Assembly (NCBI RefSeq): GCF_003312915.1
Contig: NZ_CP030261.1
Coordinates: 3,224,001-3,288,000, forward strand
Direction: 5' to 3'
DNA length: 64,000 nucleotides
DNA from: Flavobacterium fluviale
GTDB lineage: Bacteria; Bacteroidota; Bacteroidia; Flavobacteriales; Flavobacteriaceae
The notes below the pieces were generated by a model. That model ran no database searches, had not been told where the DNA came from, and worked only from the letters and a program-made list of their open reading frames with translations. Positions within the stretch are counted from its first letter, which is position 1, and each line of letters starts with the position of its first letter. The position numbers and the translations under genes were made by a program. Shown piece after piece: positions 47,501-55,504 of this stretch.

Positions 47501-50500
47501 CCCTGCCACAGGATGTTCTTCAATCAGCTCGGTAAACGTCGTTGTCAATCCCCAGCCGGATGCGTCATTTACCTATGATGCGATCAATAACGCAAATGAC
47601 CAGTATGTCTTTACACCAATCTCTGCGGTAGCAGGTTTGAGCTATAGCTGGGATTTCGGCGATGGAGGCACTTCTTCAGCAGCTATTCCAACGCACCAGT
47701 ATGATGTTGCGGGCAGCTATACAGTAGCTCTGACAGTCACTAACGGCTATGGCTGTACGGCAGCCGCAAGTGAGGCCATTTCGATAACCAAAAATCCGAA
47801 TGTGGCGGCTGACATTTCGGTGTATCCTGCCAATGAGTGCCTTGTAGGAAATGCGTTTGAATTTACCAGCGCCTCTACTATAGCAGCAGGCTATTCCTTG
47901 ACAGGCCTGATTTGGGATTTCGGTGATGGAACCACGGCAAGCACTGATCTGGCCCCTACACATAGTTATGCGGCGGCAGGCACTTATGTTGTCAGCCTGC
48001 AGGCTACCGTGAGCAATGGAGTCAATACTTTTTCTGATAATGCGACAAGCTCTGTTATTGTAACCCCAACACCCGCAGTAGTGATTACCAGCCCGGCGGC
48101 AGTATGCTCAGGTACGACAGTAGATCTTACCGCGGCGGCAGTAACCGCTGGAAGCACGGCAAACCTGAGTTTTGCTTATTTTACGGATGCGGCGGGCACT
48201 ATTGCTCTTGCCAATGCAGATGCAGTAACAACAGGGGGCACATATTACATAAAAGGAACAACTGCAGCGGGATGTTCAGATACCAAGCCAGTGCAGGTAA
48301 CCATCGACCCAGCACCGGTTGTAGCGGTCACCAACCCTGCAGCAGTATGTTCTGGCACCTCGGTGAACCTGACTCTGCCTGCAGTAACCTCTGGAAGCAC
48401 AGCAGATCTGACGTATTCCTATTTCAGCGATGCGGCAGGTACCCAGCCTCTGGCCAATGCCAATGCCATCACAGCGGCTGGCACTTACTATATCAAGGGA
48501 ACAACAGCAGAGGGATGTTGGGATACCAAACCAGTGCAGGTAAATATCAATCCAGCACCGGTTTTAGCAATCACCAGCCCTGCAGCAGTATGTTCTGGCA
48601 CCTCGGTTGACCTGACCTTGCCAGCTGTAACCACTGGTAGTACAGCAGGGCTGGCCTTTAGTTATTTCACGGATGCTGCAGCTGCAACAGTTCTTGCCAA
48701 CGCAAATGCAGTAACCAGCAGCGGCATTTACTATATAAAGGGAACAACAGCAGAGGGATGTTCAGCAGTCAAGGCTGTAGTTGTAACCATAAACGCATTA
48801 CCAAAAGATCCAATTATCAGCTTATCAGGACAAGCGTCAATATGTGCAGGCAACAGTGCAACAATCAGCGCAGCAGGCACAGGAATTTTTCAGTGGTATA
48901 AAGATGGCAGTGCAATCACTGGAGCTGTAAGTTCCTCTTATGTGATAGCAGAGGCATCAGCTTCTGATGCGGGAACTTACAGCGCTGTGGTAAGTAATGG
49001 AATATGCACTTCAATGCAAAGCAATTTAATTACATTGAATGTAGATAATTGTCCTGCTGTATTTACCTTAGTGAAAACAGTACTTGATTCAGATCGAGAC
49101 GGCAAAGCGCAGGCCAATGAAGAGTTAACCTATAGGCTTACCGTTAAAAATACAGGAAGTGCCAAAATCGACGCTGTAACAATTAGAGATGCTGTACCGG
49201 CAAATACAACTTATGTAAGCGGGGGGACACTTACAGACGGAATAGTCATTTTTACGGCTACCAATTTGGGAGTTGGCATGATCCAGAGCTTCAGCTTCAA
49301 AGTTAAGACAGCGTCCGATCTTAAAGGTATAACAACAATTGCAAACCTTGCCACAGCATCAGCAAATGGGGGGCCGGAGGTGCCTTCTAAACCGGAAGAT
49401 CCTAATAATCCTGGGAATCCAGATCCTTCATGTACCAATCCTGCAGGCTGTTCGACCGATTTGCCGACAGACAATATCGCTGGCATTTCACTTGCCAAAC
49501 ACGGAACCTATGTGGATGGGAACGGTGACGGAAAAATTGATATCGGCGACAGAATAGAATATTCTTTTACAGTGATAAATATTGGAAGCACAATATTGAC
49601 CAACATTATCATACTTGATGATAATGCCGCTGTAGCAGGAGGACCTTTGTCTTCATTAGCCCCAGGTGCGGCAGATACCTCGGCATTTACAGCCGTTCAT
49701 ATGGTAACGCAGGCTGATCTTGATAGAGCAGTAGTCTACAACCTTGCAAAAGCAATAGGTAAAGATCCTAAAGGAAATGATGTAACTGCAATATCAACTG
49801 ATCCGCTGCCATGTACCGCATGTCCGGCAGATCCCCTCTGTCCAACCTGCACCATTACCCCATTGGCCGCAGAATCAGGCATCGCGGTAATCAAGAAAGC
49901 TGTTGTAATAGATGAGAACAGCAACGGATTTGCCGAAGAAGGAGAGACAATCAGGTATAATTTTGAGGTTAAAAACACGGGGAATACAACCTTGACAAAT
50001 GTATTGATAACGGATAATCTGCCTGCAATAGTGCTGTCCGGCAGCCCGATCACTTTAGCGCCGCAAGAGATTAATGCAACAAATTTCAGCGCCGTGTATG
50101 TAATTACGCGCGCTGATATCGATGCAGGATCAGTCACTAATCAGGCCTTGGCAGAAGGGACGTCGCCTTCGGGAGCAAAAGTAAATGCCCTTTCTGACGA
50201 TGAAAATTTTTTAGGTGATAATCCAACAGTGGTTGATGTTGTTAACTGTGTCATAGAAGTGTTTAATGCTGTCTCTCCAAATGGAGACGGAATTAATGAC
50301 GAATTCCATATACAGGGATTGGAGTGCTATCCAAATAATAGTGTTGAGATTTATAACCGCTGGGGAGTAAAAGTCTTCGAGACCTCGGGTTATGGGTCAA
50401 ACAGAAACATATTCCAGGGATATTCAGACGGAAGGACAACAATCTCAAGAGGTGACCGCCTGCCGGATGGAACCTATTTCTATACCTTGAAATATCAGAA

Positions 50501-50555
50501 TGAAACGTCAAATAGGACGCAGGAGAAATCGGGTTATTTGTATATAAAAAATTAA
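38511..50555 (+). CDS. giant repeat adhesin secreted by the type IX system
   Basis: 4014 residues. Signal peptide (MKSKFTLTLILIFFLSIFSS, cleaved near SSA-Q). About 25 units of roughly 80 residues follow (from residue about 784), each with a core like NPAAVCSGTSVDLT, then TAGSTANLTFTYFTDAAGT, then GGTYYIKGTT..GCS. They are interrupted by three double PKD-type blocks with YSWDFGDGG (about 1377-1544, 2516-2689, 3013-3186). Then come an Ig-like domain, three DUF11-like domains with DxDxDG-type calcium loops (about 3507-3900) and a C-terminal gliding-motility/T9SS type B sorting domain (VSPNGDGINDEF ... IYNRWG). It is exported to the cell surface, probably for adhesion or gliding. It heads an operon with SprF-like and OmpA-like genes. 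Confidence 0.92.
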   Translation: MKSKFTLTLILIFFLSIFSSAQTVSGTPGTTGCLGGGTITASNNAGWTSPQYQLLKNNVVIAPIPNDPAQFTTNPLFEALSTGTYTLKGRNTSTGTIFTSANIAVSDGYTPMSIATPTKVASCSGGSAVLTTTVTGGKLPITYKIALQSSPGSIIQDSGAVSASNFAFNAQPAGSYIVSATDACGQTVTGSTAVTNPTVTVNDFKLGIGYAYPKHQTSACSSPIIIMVEAGFQYISNSTVISAADAALFSWKIKFQGQLYGIGTDGNATVGADGISPQTISFKMPLAATREDIYADINNMRVVLMDQCGNTKEFPIRHVYNGGTITTSNCGGTGLLSVRANLLTCLPMDMVFTNTADPSDVITQTLSSIPATLSGFTAGATYNFTYIDAAGNTTGNFLGNPSSQINIPAEPSFTPSQFLSAVQPNLNVLGYGLLILSNTPYQIGDVLTYTVTASNNPLVPLGTTGSVTLNSTGNATLPRVNPTDPAGYWPKGNYTLSITGPCGTKSMNAVVQGYVATLSAGTMTPVCGGFNYTMKGNFDVASAYQVIIVSGPSNVGQVRDLASTTASLPFNGLNYGTYVFGLRIKGGNTNVLTETITYDASNTVKVDRSSTGGFVCSDGAADGILTITATSISPVPNNALSYALSKDGGTTYGVFQSSNQFTALSKGTYYFKVQDGCGNVVTQSAQIGVASAPTASANGLNNPKLCKLNSGTIQLDVDISGAASYLWTGPGINSGNQNLKSPAVSYTDLSAGVNNYTCAVTVGAPCNTTNTAGLVITLNPLPTLVINNPAAVCSPSTVNLTDAAVTAGSTAGVTFTYFTDAAGTAALANSVAVAASGTYYIKATTAAGCSAIQPVTVTVNPVPTVVTAAPPKVCSGTPVDLTAPSVTAGSTAGLTYTYFTDAAGTSVLDTPSAVTAGGTYYIKGTTASGCSAIKAVLVSFNPSPTVVTAAPPAVCSGTSVNLTAPSVTAGSTANLTFTYFTDAAATAVLASPSAVTASGTYYIKGTTAAGCSAIQGVAVTINPTPTLVTNAPAAVCSGTSVDLTAPAVTAGSTPNLTFAYFTDAAGTIALGAPGAVTAGGTYYIKGTTAAGCSAIKAVTVSVNPIPVLAITDPDPVCAGTAVDLTLPAVTAGSSANLTFTYFTDAAGANALANPAAVTIPGTYYIKGTDTVTGCDSAIKAVAVSNLAPADTSLTYPGGPFCGSGTVLPDLIVTWSAPPDPVLRRHRLTGSNLLGASHAFTFTSTAGLVINPNSGEIDLAVSTPGTYTVNVVASYSFAPCPSSAAATITINPLPTVAITNPAPVCSPGAVDLTSAAVTSGSTPSLTYSYFSDAAGTQPLADATAITAGGTYYIRGTDPATGCSSISPVAVEVNLQPDASFTYDAINNINDEYTFTPISTAADVTYSWDFGDGGTSSAAVPTHQYDLLGTYTITLTAANLNGCTDVTAQTISISKNPNVTADISVFPANECLIGNAFEFTSASIIASGYSLTGLIWDFGDGAPVSTALNPIHNYAAAGTYVVNLQATVSNGVNTFTDNATSSVLVIATPAVTITNPAAVCSGSPIDLTAPAITSGSTSNLTFAYFTDATGTVALANPDAVTAGGTYYIQGTTPEGCFAISPVQVTINPLPVVTVNNPPAVCEGTTVDITAAAVTSGSTANLAYSYFIDQDGTQTLDGADAITTSGIYYIKGTTPEGCSSISPVKVTVTPTPFVVVNNPSAACAGTAVDLTAPDITAGSTAGLSFAYFSDAAATQPLANANAVTSSGTYYIRGTTPGGCSAITPVLVTINPAPSLVIDNPPAVCSGTVDLTALSVTAGSTANLTFTYFTDSAGTIVLDDADAVMASGIYYIKATTSEGCSAIEPVTVTIDPTPTVTTTPPPAVCSGVSVDLTAAAVTAGSTSNLTFAYFTDAAGTAAFANADAVTAGGTYYIKGTTPEGCSAISPVQVTINPIPVVSVTDPAPVCEGTIVNITAAEVTAGSTPNLNFTYFTDAAGTVVLDSAEGVTTSGIYYIKGTTPEGCSSIQPVTVTVYPTPIVVTSDPSAVCSGTTVDLTAPSITAGSTANMTFTYFTDAEAATVLANPEAVAEGGTYYIKGTTLEGCSAMQYVVVTINPIPAVNITNPPAVCSGISVDLTEPTVTTGSASNLTFTYFIDAAGSILLSNPASVTTGGTYYIKGTTPEGCYAISPVHITVNPIPTVAVTNPPAVCSGTSVDLTAASVTAGSTSGLAFAYFTDSAATTLLSNPSSVTAGGTYYIKGTTPQGCSVIQNVAVTVNPTPVVAVTNPAAVCSGRSVDLTSAAVTAGSTSGLAFKYFTDPAATTVLSNPSLVTAGGTYYIEGTTAEGCSDTKPVQVTINPAPVLAITSPAAVCSGTSVDLTVPAITSGSTANLVYSYFSDAAGTQPLANANAITAAGTYYIKGTTAEGCSDAKPVQVTINPAPIVSITSPAAVCSGTSVDLTLPAITSGSTANLTYSYFSDAAGTQPLANADAITASDTYYIQGTDPATGCSSISSVNVVVNPQPDASFTYDAINNANDQYVFTPISAVAGLSYSWDFGDGGTSSAAIPTHQYDVEGSYTVALTVTNGYGCTAAASEAISITKNPNVAADISVYPANECLVGNAFEFTSASTIAAGYSLTGLIWDFGDGTTASTDLAPTHSYAAAGTYVVSLQATVSNGVNTFSDNATSSVIVTPTPAVVITSPAAVCSGTTVDLTAAAVTAGSKANLNFAYFTDAAGTIALANADAVTTGGTYYIKGTTAAGCSDTKPVQVTIDPAPVVAVTNPAAVCSGTSVNLTLPAVTSGSTANLVYSYFSDAAGTQPLANANAITAPGTYYIKGTTAEGCSDTKPVQVTINPAPVLAITNPAAVCSGTSVDLTVPAITSGSTANLVYSYFSDAAGTQPLANANAITAAGTYYIKGTTAEGCSDAKPVQVTINPAPIVSITSPAAVCSGTSVDLTLPAITSGSTANLVYSYFSDAAGTQPLANADAITASDTYYIQGTDPATGCSSISSVNVVVNPQPDASFTYDAINNANDQYVFTPISAVAGLSYSWDFGDGGTSSAAIPTHQYDVAGSYTVALTVTNGYGCTAAASEAISITKNPNVAADISVYPANECLVGNAFEFTSASTIAAGYSLTGLIWDFGDGTTASTDLAPTHSYAAAGTYVVSLQATVSNGVNTFSDNATSSVIVTPTPAVVITSPAAVCSGTTVDLTAAAVTAGSTANLSFAYFTDAAGTIALANADAVTTGGTYYIKGTTAAGCSDTKPVQVTIDPAPVVAVTNPAAVCSGTSVNLTLPAVTSGSTADLTYSYFSDAAGTQPLANANAITAAGTYYIKGTTAEGCWDTKPVQVNINPAPVLAITSPAAVCSGTSVDLTLPAVTTGSTAGLAFSYFTDAAAATVLANANAVTSSGIYYIKGTTAEGCSAVKAVVVTINALPKDPIISLSGQASICAGNSATISAAGTGIFQWYKDGSAITGAVSSSYVIAEASASDAGTYSAVVSNGICTSMQSNLITLNVDNCPAVFTLVKTVLDSDRDGKAQANEELTYRLTVKNTGSAKIDAVTIRDAVPANTTYVSGGTLTDGIVIFTATNLGVGMIQSFSFKVKTASDLKGITTIANLATASANGGPEVPSKPEDPNNPGNPDPSCTNPAGCSTDLPTDNIAGISLAKHGTYVDGNGDGKIDIGDRIEYSFTVINIGSTILTNIIILDDNAAVAGGPLSSLAPGAADTSAFTAVHMVTQADLDRAVVYNLAKAIGKDPKGNDVTAISTDPLPCTACPADPLCPTCTITPLAAESGIAVIKKAVVIDENSNGFAEEGETIRYNFEVKNTGNTTLTNVLITDNLPAIVLSGSPITLAPQEINATNFSAVYVITRADIDAGSVTNQALAEGTSPSGAKVNALSDDENFLGDNPTVVDVVNCVIEVFNAVSPNGDGINDEFHIQGLECYPNNSVEIYNRWGVKVFETSGYGSNRNIFQGYSDGRTTISRGDRLPDGTYFYTLKYQNETSNRTQEKSGYLYIKN
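45540..48521 (+). repeat. tandem duplication, 1491-bp unit, two near-identical copies
   Basis: Sequence around 45556 recurs at 47047, and that at 46185 recurs at 47676, always 1491 bases (497 codons) apart and in frame. The unit spans two 80-residue repeats, a PKD pair and two more repeats. Only scattered substitutions separate the copies. Outer boundaries are approximate because neighbouring repeats are similar. Confidence 0.85.
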
Positions 50556-50599
50556 ATTCCTTACAGGGAGCTTTTATCCCTTTTATAATCTAAAGACAT

Positions 50600-51517
50600 A
50601 TGAAAACAAAGTTTTTTTCGTTCGTTTTGATTTTGACGGCAATTGCAGGATACTGCCAGCAGGATTCCCAATTTACGCAGTATATGTACAATACGATCAA
50701 TATCAATCCAGCGTATGCGGGATCACGAGGCGCTTTAAGTATTTTTGGATTATACCGCACCCAGTGGGTTGGCTTAGATGGAGCGCCCCAGACAAGCAGC
50801 TTCTCGATCAATACGCCAATCAACAACAGCAATCTAGGGGTAGGGCTGTCGCTTGTAAACGACAAAATCGGACCGACCAACCAGAACGATATATCGGCAG
50901 ACATATCCTATACTGTTCGGACTTCAGCTGATTTCAAGCTCTCTTTTGGGATAAAAGGAACTGCCAATATATTCAATCTGGATATCAATAAACTAAATCC
51001 CGCCGATCAGGGAGACCCGCAGTTTCAAGACCTTCAGAACAAGTTTTCTCCCAATGTGGGAGCAGGGGTTTACTGGCATTCTGACAAGGCTTATATAGGG
51101 CTTTCGGTTCCTAATTTTATCGAAACCAACAGGTACGATGATAATGATGTTGCCATTTATAAGGACAAAATCAATTATTATTTAATGGGGGGCTATGTCC
51201 TTAATCTTGATAAGTACCAGTATTATAAATTCAAACCTGCTATACTGGCCAAAATGGTAGAAGGAGCGCCGCTTCAGGTTGATATTTCTGCCAATTTTAT
51301 GTTTATTGACAGATTTGTAGTCGGAGCTGCCTACAGATGGAGCGCCTCATTAAGCGCAATGGCTGGATTTCAGATCACTGACGGATTGTATGTAGGTTAT
51401 GGATATGATCGTGAAACCACAAAACTGAACAATTATAATTCAGGATCGCACGAGATATTCCTACGTTATGAATTCTTTAAAAATCATGGCAAAATGACAA
51501 CTCCCCGTTTCTTCTAA
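50600..51517 (+). CDS. PorP/SprF family type IX secretion outer-membrane protein
   Basis: 305 residues. Signal peptide, then the family's opening QQDSQFTQYMYNTININPAY AGSRG-type motif and GLYRTQWVGLDGAPQTSSFS, continuing as a 14-strand-like beta-barrel and ending in an aromatic residue (PRFF). SprF-like proteins are needed for secretion or surface attachment of the particular SprB-like adhesin encoded beside them. It begins 44 bases after the adhesin gene and is followed 9 bases later by the OmpA-family gene, a standard trio in Flavobacterium. Confidence 0.93.
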   Translation: MKTKFFSFVLILTAIAGYCQQDSQFTQYMYNTININPAYAGSRGALSIFGLYRTQWVGLDGAPQTSSFSINTPINNSNLGVGLSLVNDKIGPTNQNDISADISYTVRTSADFKLSFGIKGTANIFNLDINKLNPADQGDPQFQDLQNKFSPNVGAGVYWHSDKAYIGLSVPNFIETNRYDDNDVAIYKDKINYYLMGGYVLNLDKYQYYKFKPAILAKMVEGAPLQVDISANFMFIDRFVVGAAYRWSASLSAMAGFQITDGLYVGYGYDRETTKLNNYNSGSHEIFLRYEFFKNHGKMTTPRFF

Positions 51518-51526
51518 AAAAAACAA

Positions 51527-53467
51527 ATGATTATGAAAAATTATATACTTTTCGCCTTAACGATAATCTGTTTTTCATTTGACAGCTATGCCCAGGATTC
51601 CAAATTGAAATCGGGGGATAAAAAATACGATGGCTATGCCTATATCGATGCCATAAAAACCTATGAAAGAGTAGCCGACAAGGGATACAAGTCTGAAGAT
51701 CTGTTTAAGAGGCTCGGAAATTCCTATTATTTCAATTCTGAGTTTGAGGGAGCAGCCAAATGGTACGGAGAGTTATTCGCATTAAACGCTTCGCCCGAGG
51801 CCGAATATTATTACAGATACGCACAGTCTTTAAAAGCAGAAGGGCAGGTGGATAAAGCCACTAAAATCATGAATGAATTCAGCGCAAGATACAAAAACGA
51901 TTCCAGAGCAGGGCGCTATAATGATGATGCCCATTATCTGGATGAAATAAGAGCCAATTCAGGCCGCTACAAGATTGAAGATGCCGGCATCAATTCGAAA
52001 TATTCGGATTACGGAAGTTTTGTCTACGATAGTAAAATATACTTTGCCTCGGCCAGAGATACAGGGAATTTCTCGCAGCGAAAGCACAAATGGACCGGAG
52101 AATACTTCACCAATATCTACAGTGCCGATCTTGATGACCAAAGCGGCGGCGCGTTAAAAGTGAATAAAATCAAATCGGAGATCAACAGTCGTTTTCACGA
52201 ATCATCTCCTGTTTTTACCAAAGACGGAAAAACGGTTTATTTTACCCGAAACAATTATGCCAACGGCAAAAAAGGCAAAGACGCTGGTAAAATTACGCTG
52301 GTAAGGATTTACCAGGCCAGACTTGAAAACGGAAAATGGATAAAAGTAACAGCGCTTCCCTTTACAAGCGATAATTACAGCACGGCACATCCTTCGCTGA
52401 GCCCGGATGAAAAAACGCTGTATTTTGCATCCGATATGCCGGGTACTTTTGGGCAGTCGGATATTTACAAAGTCAGCATTAACGGAAACGGCAGTTTTGG
52501 GACGCCTATTAATCTAGGGAAAGGCATCAATACTGAAGGAAAAGAAACCTTTCCGTATATAACCAGCGAAAACGAAATCTATTTTGCCTCAGACGGCTAT
52601 CCCGGACTGGGTGGACTCGATGTATTTGTGGGACAGATTGAAGACAACGGAACCATAAGCGGTATTCGGAACCTTGGCAATGATATCAATTCACCTAAAG
52701 ATGATTTCGCTTATATCATTGATCCCGTTTCCAGAAAAGGGTATTTCAGTTCCAATAAAGACGGTGGGCAAGGTTCTGATGATATCTATAAATTTCTGGA
52801 AACAAGAAGGTTAAAATGCCTGCAGGAATTATATGGCGCCATAACAGATTCAGAAAACGGTGCTGTGCTTCCAGAAACAAAAGTGACTTTATACGAAAAT
52901 CAAAAAATTATAAACTCAACGGTTTCCAATACATCGGGGCAGTACAGTTTTTCTGCAGAATGCGGCAAAACCTATAATGTAAGAGCCGAAAAACCGGATT
53001 ACGCAACAAAAGAGTTAAATATAACTATTGGAAAAGCTGCCGGAAAAACCAATCTGCCAATCGCATTAGATAAATCGCTATGCAAAGTTGCAGTAGGGGA
53101 CGACTTGGGAAAATGTTTTGGAATCAAAATGATTTACTTCGATCTCGATAAGTCTGATATCCGTTCTGATGCATTATTCGATCTTGAAAAAATTCTGGAT
53201 GTCTTGAATCAGCATCCAACAATGAAACTCGATATTCGCTCCCATACCGACAGCAGGGCGACGGGGTCATATAACTACTCTCTGTCTGACCGAAGAGTGA
53301 AATCAACTATAAACTGGCTCATTAAAAATGGAGTGGACAAAAATCGTTTAACAGGAAAAGGATATGGAGAGACCCAGCTTGTCAATAAGTGTGCAGATGG
53401 GGTGATATGCGGTGAAGAGGAACATCAGAAAAACAGAAGAAGCCAATTTATAGTAACCGCTCTGTAA
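51527..53467 (+). CDS. OmpA-family protein with TPR, PD40 repeats and carboxypeptidase-like domain
   Basis: 646 residues. Signal peptide to about residue 23. TPR-like helices at about 25-130. A WD40-like PD40 propeller at about 150-425 (HPSLSPDEKTLYFASDMPG; YITSENEIYFASDGYPG). A carboxypeptidase-regulatory beta domain at about 430-515 (LYGAITDSENGAVLPETKVT). A C-terminal OmpA peptidoglycan-binding domain (IYFDLDKSDIRSDALFDLEK, LDIRSHTDSRATGSYNYSLS, GKGYGE). The start could equally be the second ATG at 51533. It probably anchors the secretion or adhesin complex to peptidoglycan. Third gene of the adhesin operon. Confidence 0.92.
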   Translation: MIMKNYILFALTIICFSFDSYAQDSKLKSGDKKYDGYAYIDAIKTYERVADKGYKSEDLFKRLGNSYYFNSEFEGAAKWYGELFALNASPEAEYYYRYAQSLKAEGQVDKATKIMNEFSARYKNDSRAGRYNDDAHYLDEIRANSGRYKIEDAGINSKYSDYGSFVYDSKIYFASARDTGNFSQRKHKWTGEYFTNIYSADLDDQSGGALKVNKIKSEINSRFHESSPVFTKDGKTVYFTRNNYANGKKGKDAGKITLVRIYQARLENGKWIKVTALPFTSDNYSTAHPSLSPDEKTLYFASDMPGTFGQSDIYKVSINGNGSFGTPINLGKGINTEGKETFPYITSENEIYFASDGYPGLGGLDVFVGQIEDNGTISGIRNLGNDINSPKDDFAYIIDPVSRKGYFSSNKDGGQGSDDIYKFLETRRLKCLQELYGAITDSENGAVLPETKVTLYENQKIINSTVSNTSGQYSFSAECGKTYNVRAEKPDYATKELNITIGKAAGKTNLPIALDKSLCKVAVGDDLGKCFGIKMIYFDLDKSDIRSDALFDLEKILDVLNQHPTMKLDIRSHTDSRATGSYNYSLSDRRVKSTINWLIKNGVDKNRLTGKGYGETQLVNKCADGVICGEEEHQKNRRSQFIVTAL

Positions 53468-54034
53468 ACAGCAAAACCAATATGCTTCGACTGGTCAGAA
53501 GAAAACAGAAAACACCTATTTTTAAAAAAAATATGATCCCGGCAGAAAGCATCTGGTCCAATTTTCAATGGTTTTGTTGAATTGAAACATTGCGGCATTT
53601 TTTAGATTTTCTTTGCGTATGACTAATTGCAAGAGCAAAGCAGGATATGAACTTTACACCTGAAATCGCTGTCGATGATACTTCTACTTATGTATTAAAA
53701 CCTGCGTTCCGATTCTGAGGAATAAACCTTTTTTTGTCTCAGCAGCACATCAAATTGGACAGTAATATTCTGCAGTTCCGTTCAATTTAATAAGGCAGAT
53801 AAAAAAATAAAAGGAAAAATAAAAGTTGTAGGAATTTTGTTTATTTTTATGTAATTATTTGATATGTAGTGTTATATGTTATGCATTTAAAGAATTCATA
53901 AAGCTTAATATTTTAATTGCCACATCAGAGGGATTTTTTTTAATGGCACTACAAATTATTTAATAGTTTCCTTTTTTATATGAAGGATGTATAACTAAGG
54001 AAGAAGATATATAACTGCTAAAATTCGATATATT
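53468..54034. other. intergenic region, nothing recognised
   Basis: 567 AT-rich bases between the adhesin operon and the DUF1254 pair, both on the plus strand. No gene or clear hairpin. The promoter of the DUF1254 pair should lie here. Confidence 0.5.
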
Positions 54035-55489
54035 ATGAAAAAAAGTCTTTTTGTCTTTTCATTTGTCCTGCTATTGACGTCATGCAACCAAACACCATCA
54101 GCAAATTCCGGTGAGAAAGCCGATATTGAGGGTGCTGTTTCGGCAGAATTCAAACCTGCCAGCATCAAGGAACAGATTGTTTACCAGCGCGCAATCGAAG
54201 CTTTAGTATGGGGCATGCCTGCCGTTAATTATGACCTTATGCTTCAGGCAATGCTGGGCAGCACCAAAGGGAAGCAAAATGAGATCATATTTTGGTCAAA
54301 ACCCGTAGACTGGCATAATCAGACATTAACGCCAAATCCCGACGCGATTTACTTTATGTTTTTTTTCAACACAAAGGATGCCGGACCAATAGTTATAGAT
54401 GTTCCTGCGGCAAAAAATGGCTCCTTTGCCGCCAATATTGACAATATATGGCAGATGCCCCTTGAAGATGCAGGACCTTACGGAGCCGATAAAGGCGCTG
54501 GCGGCAAATATCTGATACTGCCGCCTGACTATAAGGAAAATATTCCTAAAGGATACATTGTACTGAAAGCCGATACCTATGAGGGTTATGGATTATTCCG
54601 CTCCAACCTGCCCAGCCACAGTGATGCCGATATAGTGACTGCCGTCAATTACGGCAAACAGCTAAAACTATATCCGCTTGCTAAAGCCAATAATCCCGGC
54701 GAAACAAAATATACAGACGTGAAGGATGTGCTTTACAATTCCGTCATCCCCTACAACAGCCGGTTTTTCATCTCTCTTAACCGCATTGTGCAAAGCCAGC
54801 CTATGCTGGTGCGCGACAAGGCGATGATTGATAAACTAAAAAGCATAGGCATTGAAAAAGGGAAACCCTATAACCCTGATGCACGAACCACCGAGATTCT
54901 GAATGCAGCGGCAAAAGGTGCGCATGACTATTTGGAAGCAATGCTTGAAAAGGGCTTCCCTCCGATAAATCCTGATGCGAAGTGGGCTGTTCCCGCAATG
55001 CCGGAACTGGTCAAGGCGGGATCTTCGGGATATGCGGAATCTGATATTTATCCTACAGATGCCCGAGCACTGACCTATTCAATCGGTTATGTAGGCATAA
55101 AACGCCTGGGTACAGCGCAAATATATCTTATTGCAGGAAAAGACAAGGAAGGCCGCGCGCTTGATGGCGATAAAACCTATATGCTCCACGTGCCTGCAAA
55201 TGTACCCACCAAGCAATATTGGTCGGCAACAGTCTACGACCGCACAACACATTGCCTTATCAAAAATCTGCCGCATTCAAGCAGAGCATCGAATGCGACA
55301 GAGATCCAAAAGAACACAGATGGCTCGGTCGATATTTTCTTCGGCCCAAAATCTCCTGCAGGCAAGGAATCAAATTGGATCCCAACGGACCCTAAAGGAA
55401 AATTTGAAGTATTATTCAGGATTTATGGCCCGGAAAAGCCCTTTTTTGACAGGGTATGGAAACTTGGAGATATAGAAGAGGTTAAATAA
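54035..55489 (+). CDS. DUF1254/DUF1214 domain lipoprotein (first of pair)
   Basis: 484 residues. Lipobox LLLTSCNQT (Cys17). DUF1254 segment VYQRAIEALVWGMPAVNYDL and TLTPNPDAIYFMFFFNTKDA; DUF1214 segment KQYWSATVYDRTTHCLIKNL, and the end NWIPTDPKGKFEVLFRIYGP. These proteins are exported. Their reaction is not established. It is followed 15 bases later by a related gene, so the pair is an operon. A wrecked copy of this gene lies at 35211-35483. Confidence 0.88.
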   Translation: MKKSLFVFSFVLLLTSCNQTPSANSGEKADIEGAVSAEFKPASIKEQIVYQRAIEALVWGMPAVNYDLMLQAMLGSTKGKQNEIIFWSKPVDWHNQTLTPNPDAIYFMFFFNTKDAGPIVIDVPAAKNGSFAANIDNIWQMPLEDAGPYGADKGAGGKYLILPPDYKENIPKGYIVLKADTYEGYGLFRSNLPSHSDADIVTAVNYGKQLKLYPLAKANNPGETKYTDVKDVLYNSVIPYNSRFFISLNRIVQSQPMLVRDKAMIDKLKSIGIEKGKPYNPDARTTEILNAAAKGAHDYLEAMLEKGFPPINPDAKWAVPAMPELVKAGSSGYAESDIYPTDARALTYSIGYVGIKRLGTAQIYLIAGKDKEGRALDGDKTYMLHVPANVPTKQYWSATVYDRTTHCLIKNLPHSSRASNATEIQKNTDGSVDIFFGPKSPAGKESNWIPTDPKGKFEVLFRIYGPEKPFFDRVWKLGDIEEVK

Positions 55490-55504
55490 TCAATTGCTAA
55501 ACTT

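Noticed and set aside
38511..50555. CRISPR-like regular repeats
   Set aside because: The repeats are coding, about 240 bp long and in frame with the adhesin. No short direct repeats with unique spacers occur in the window.
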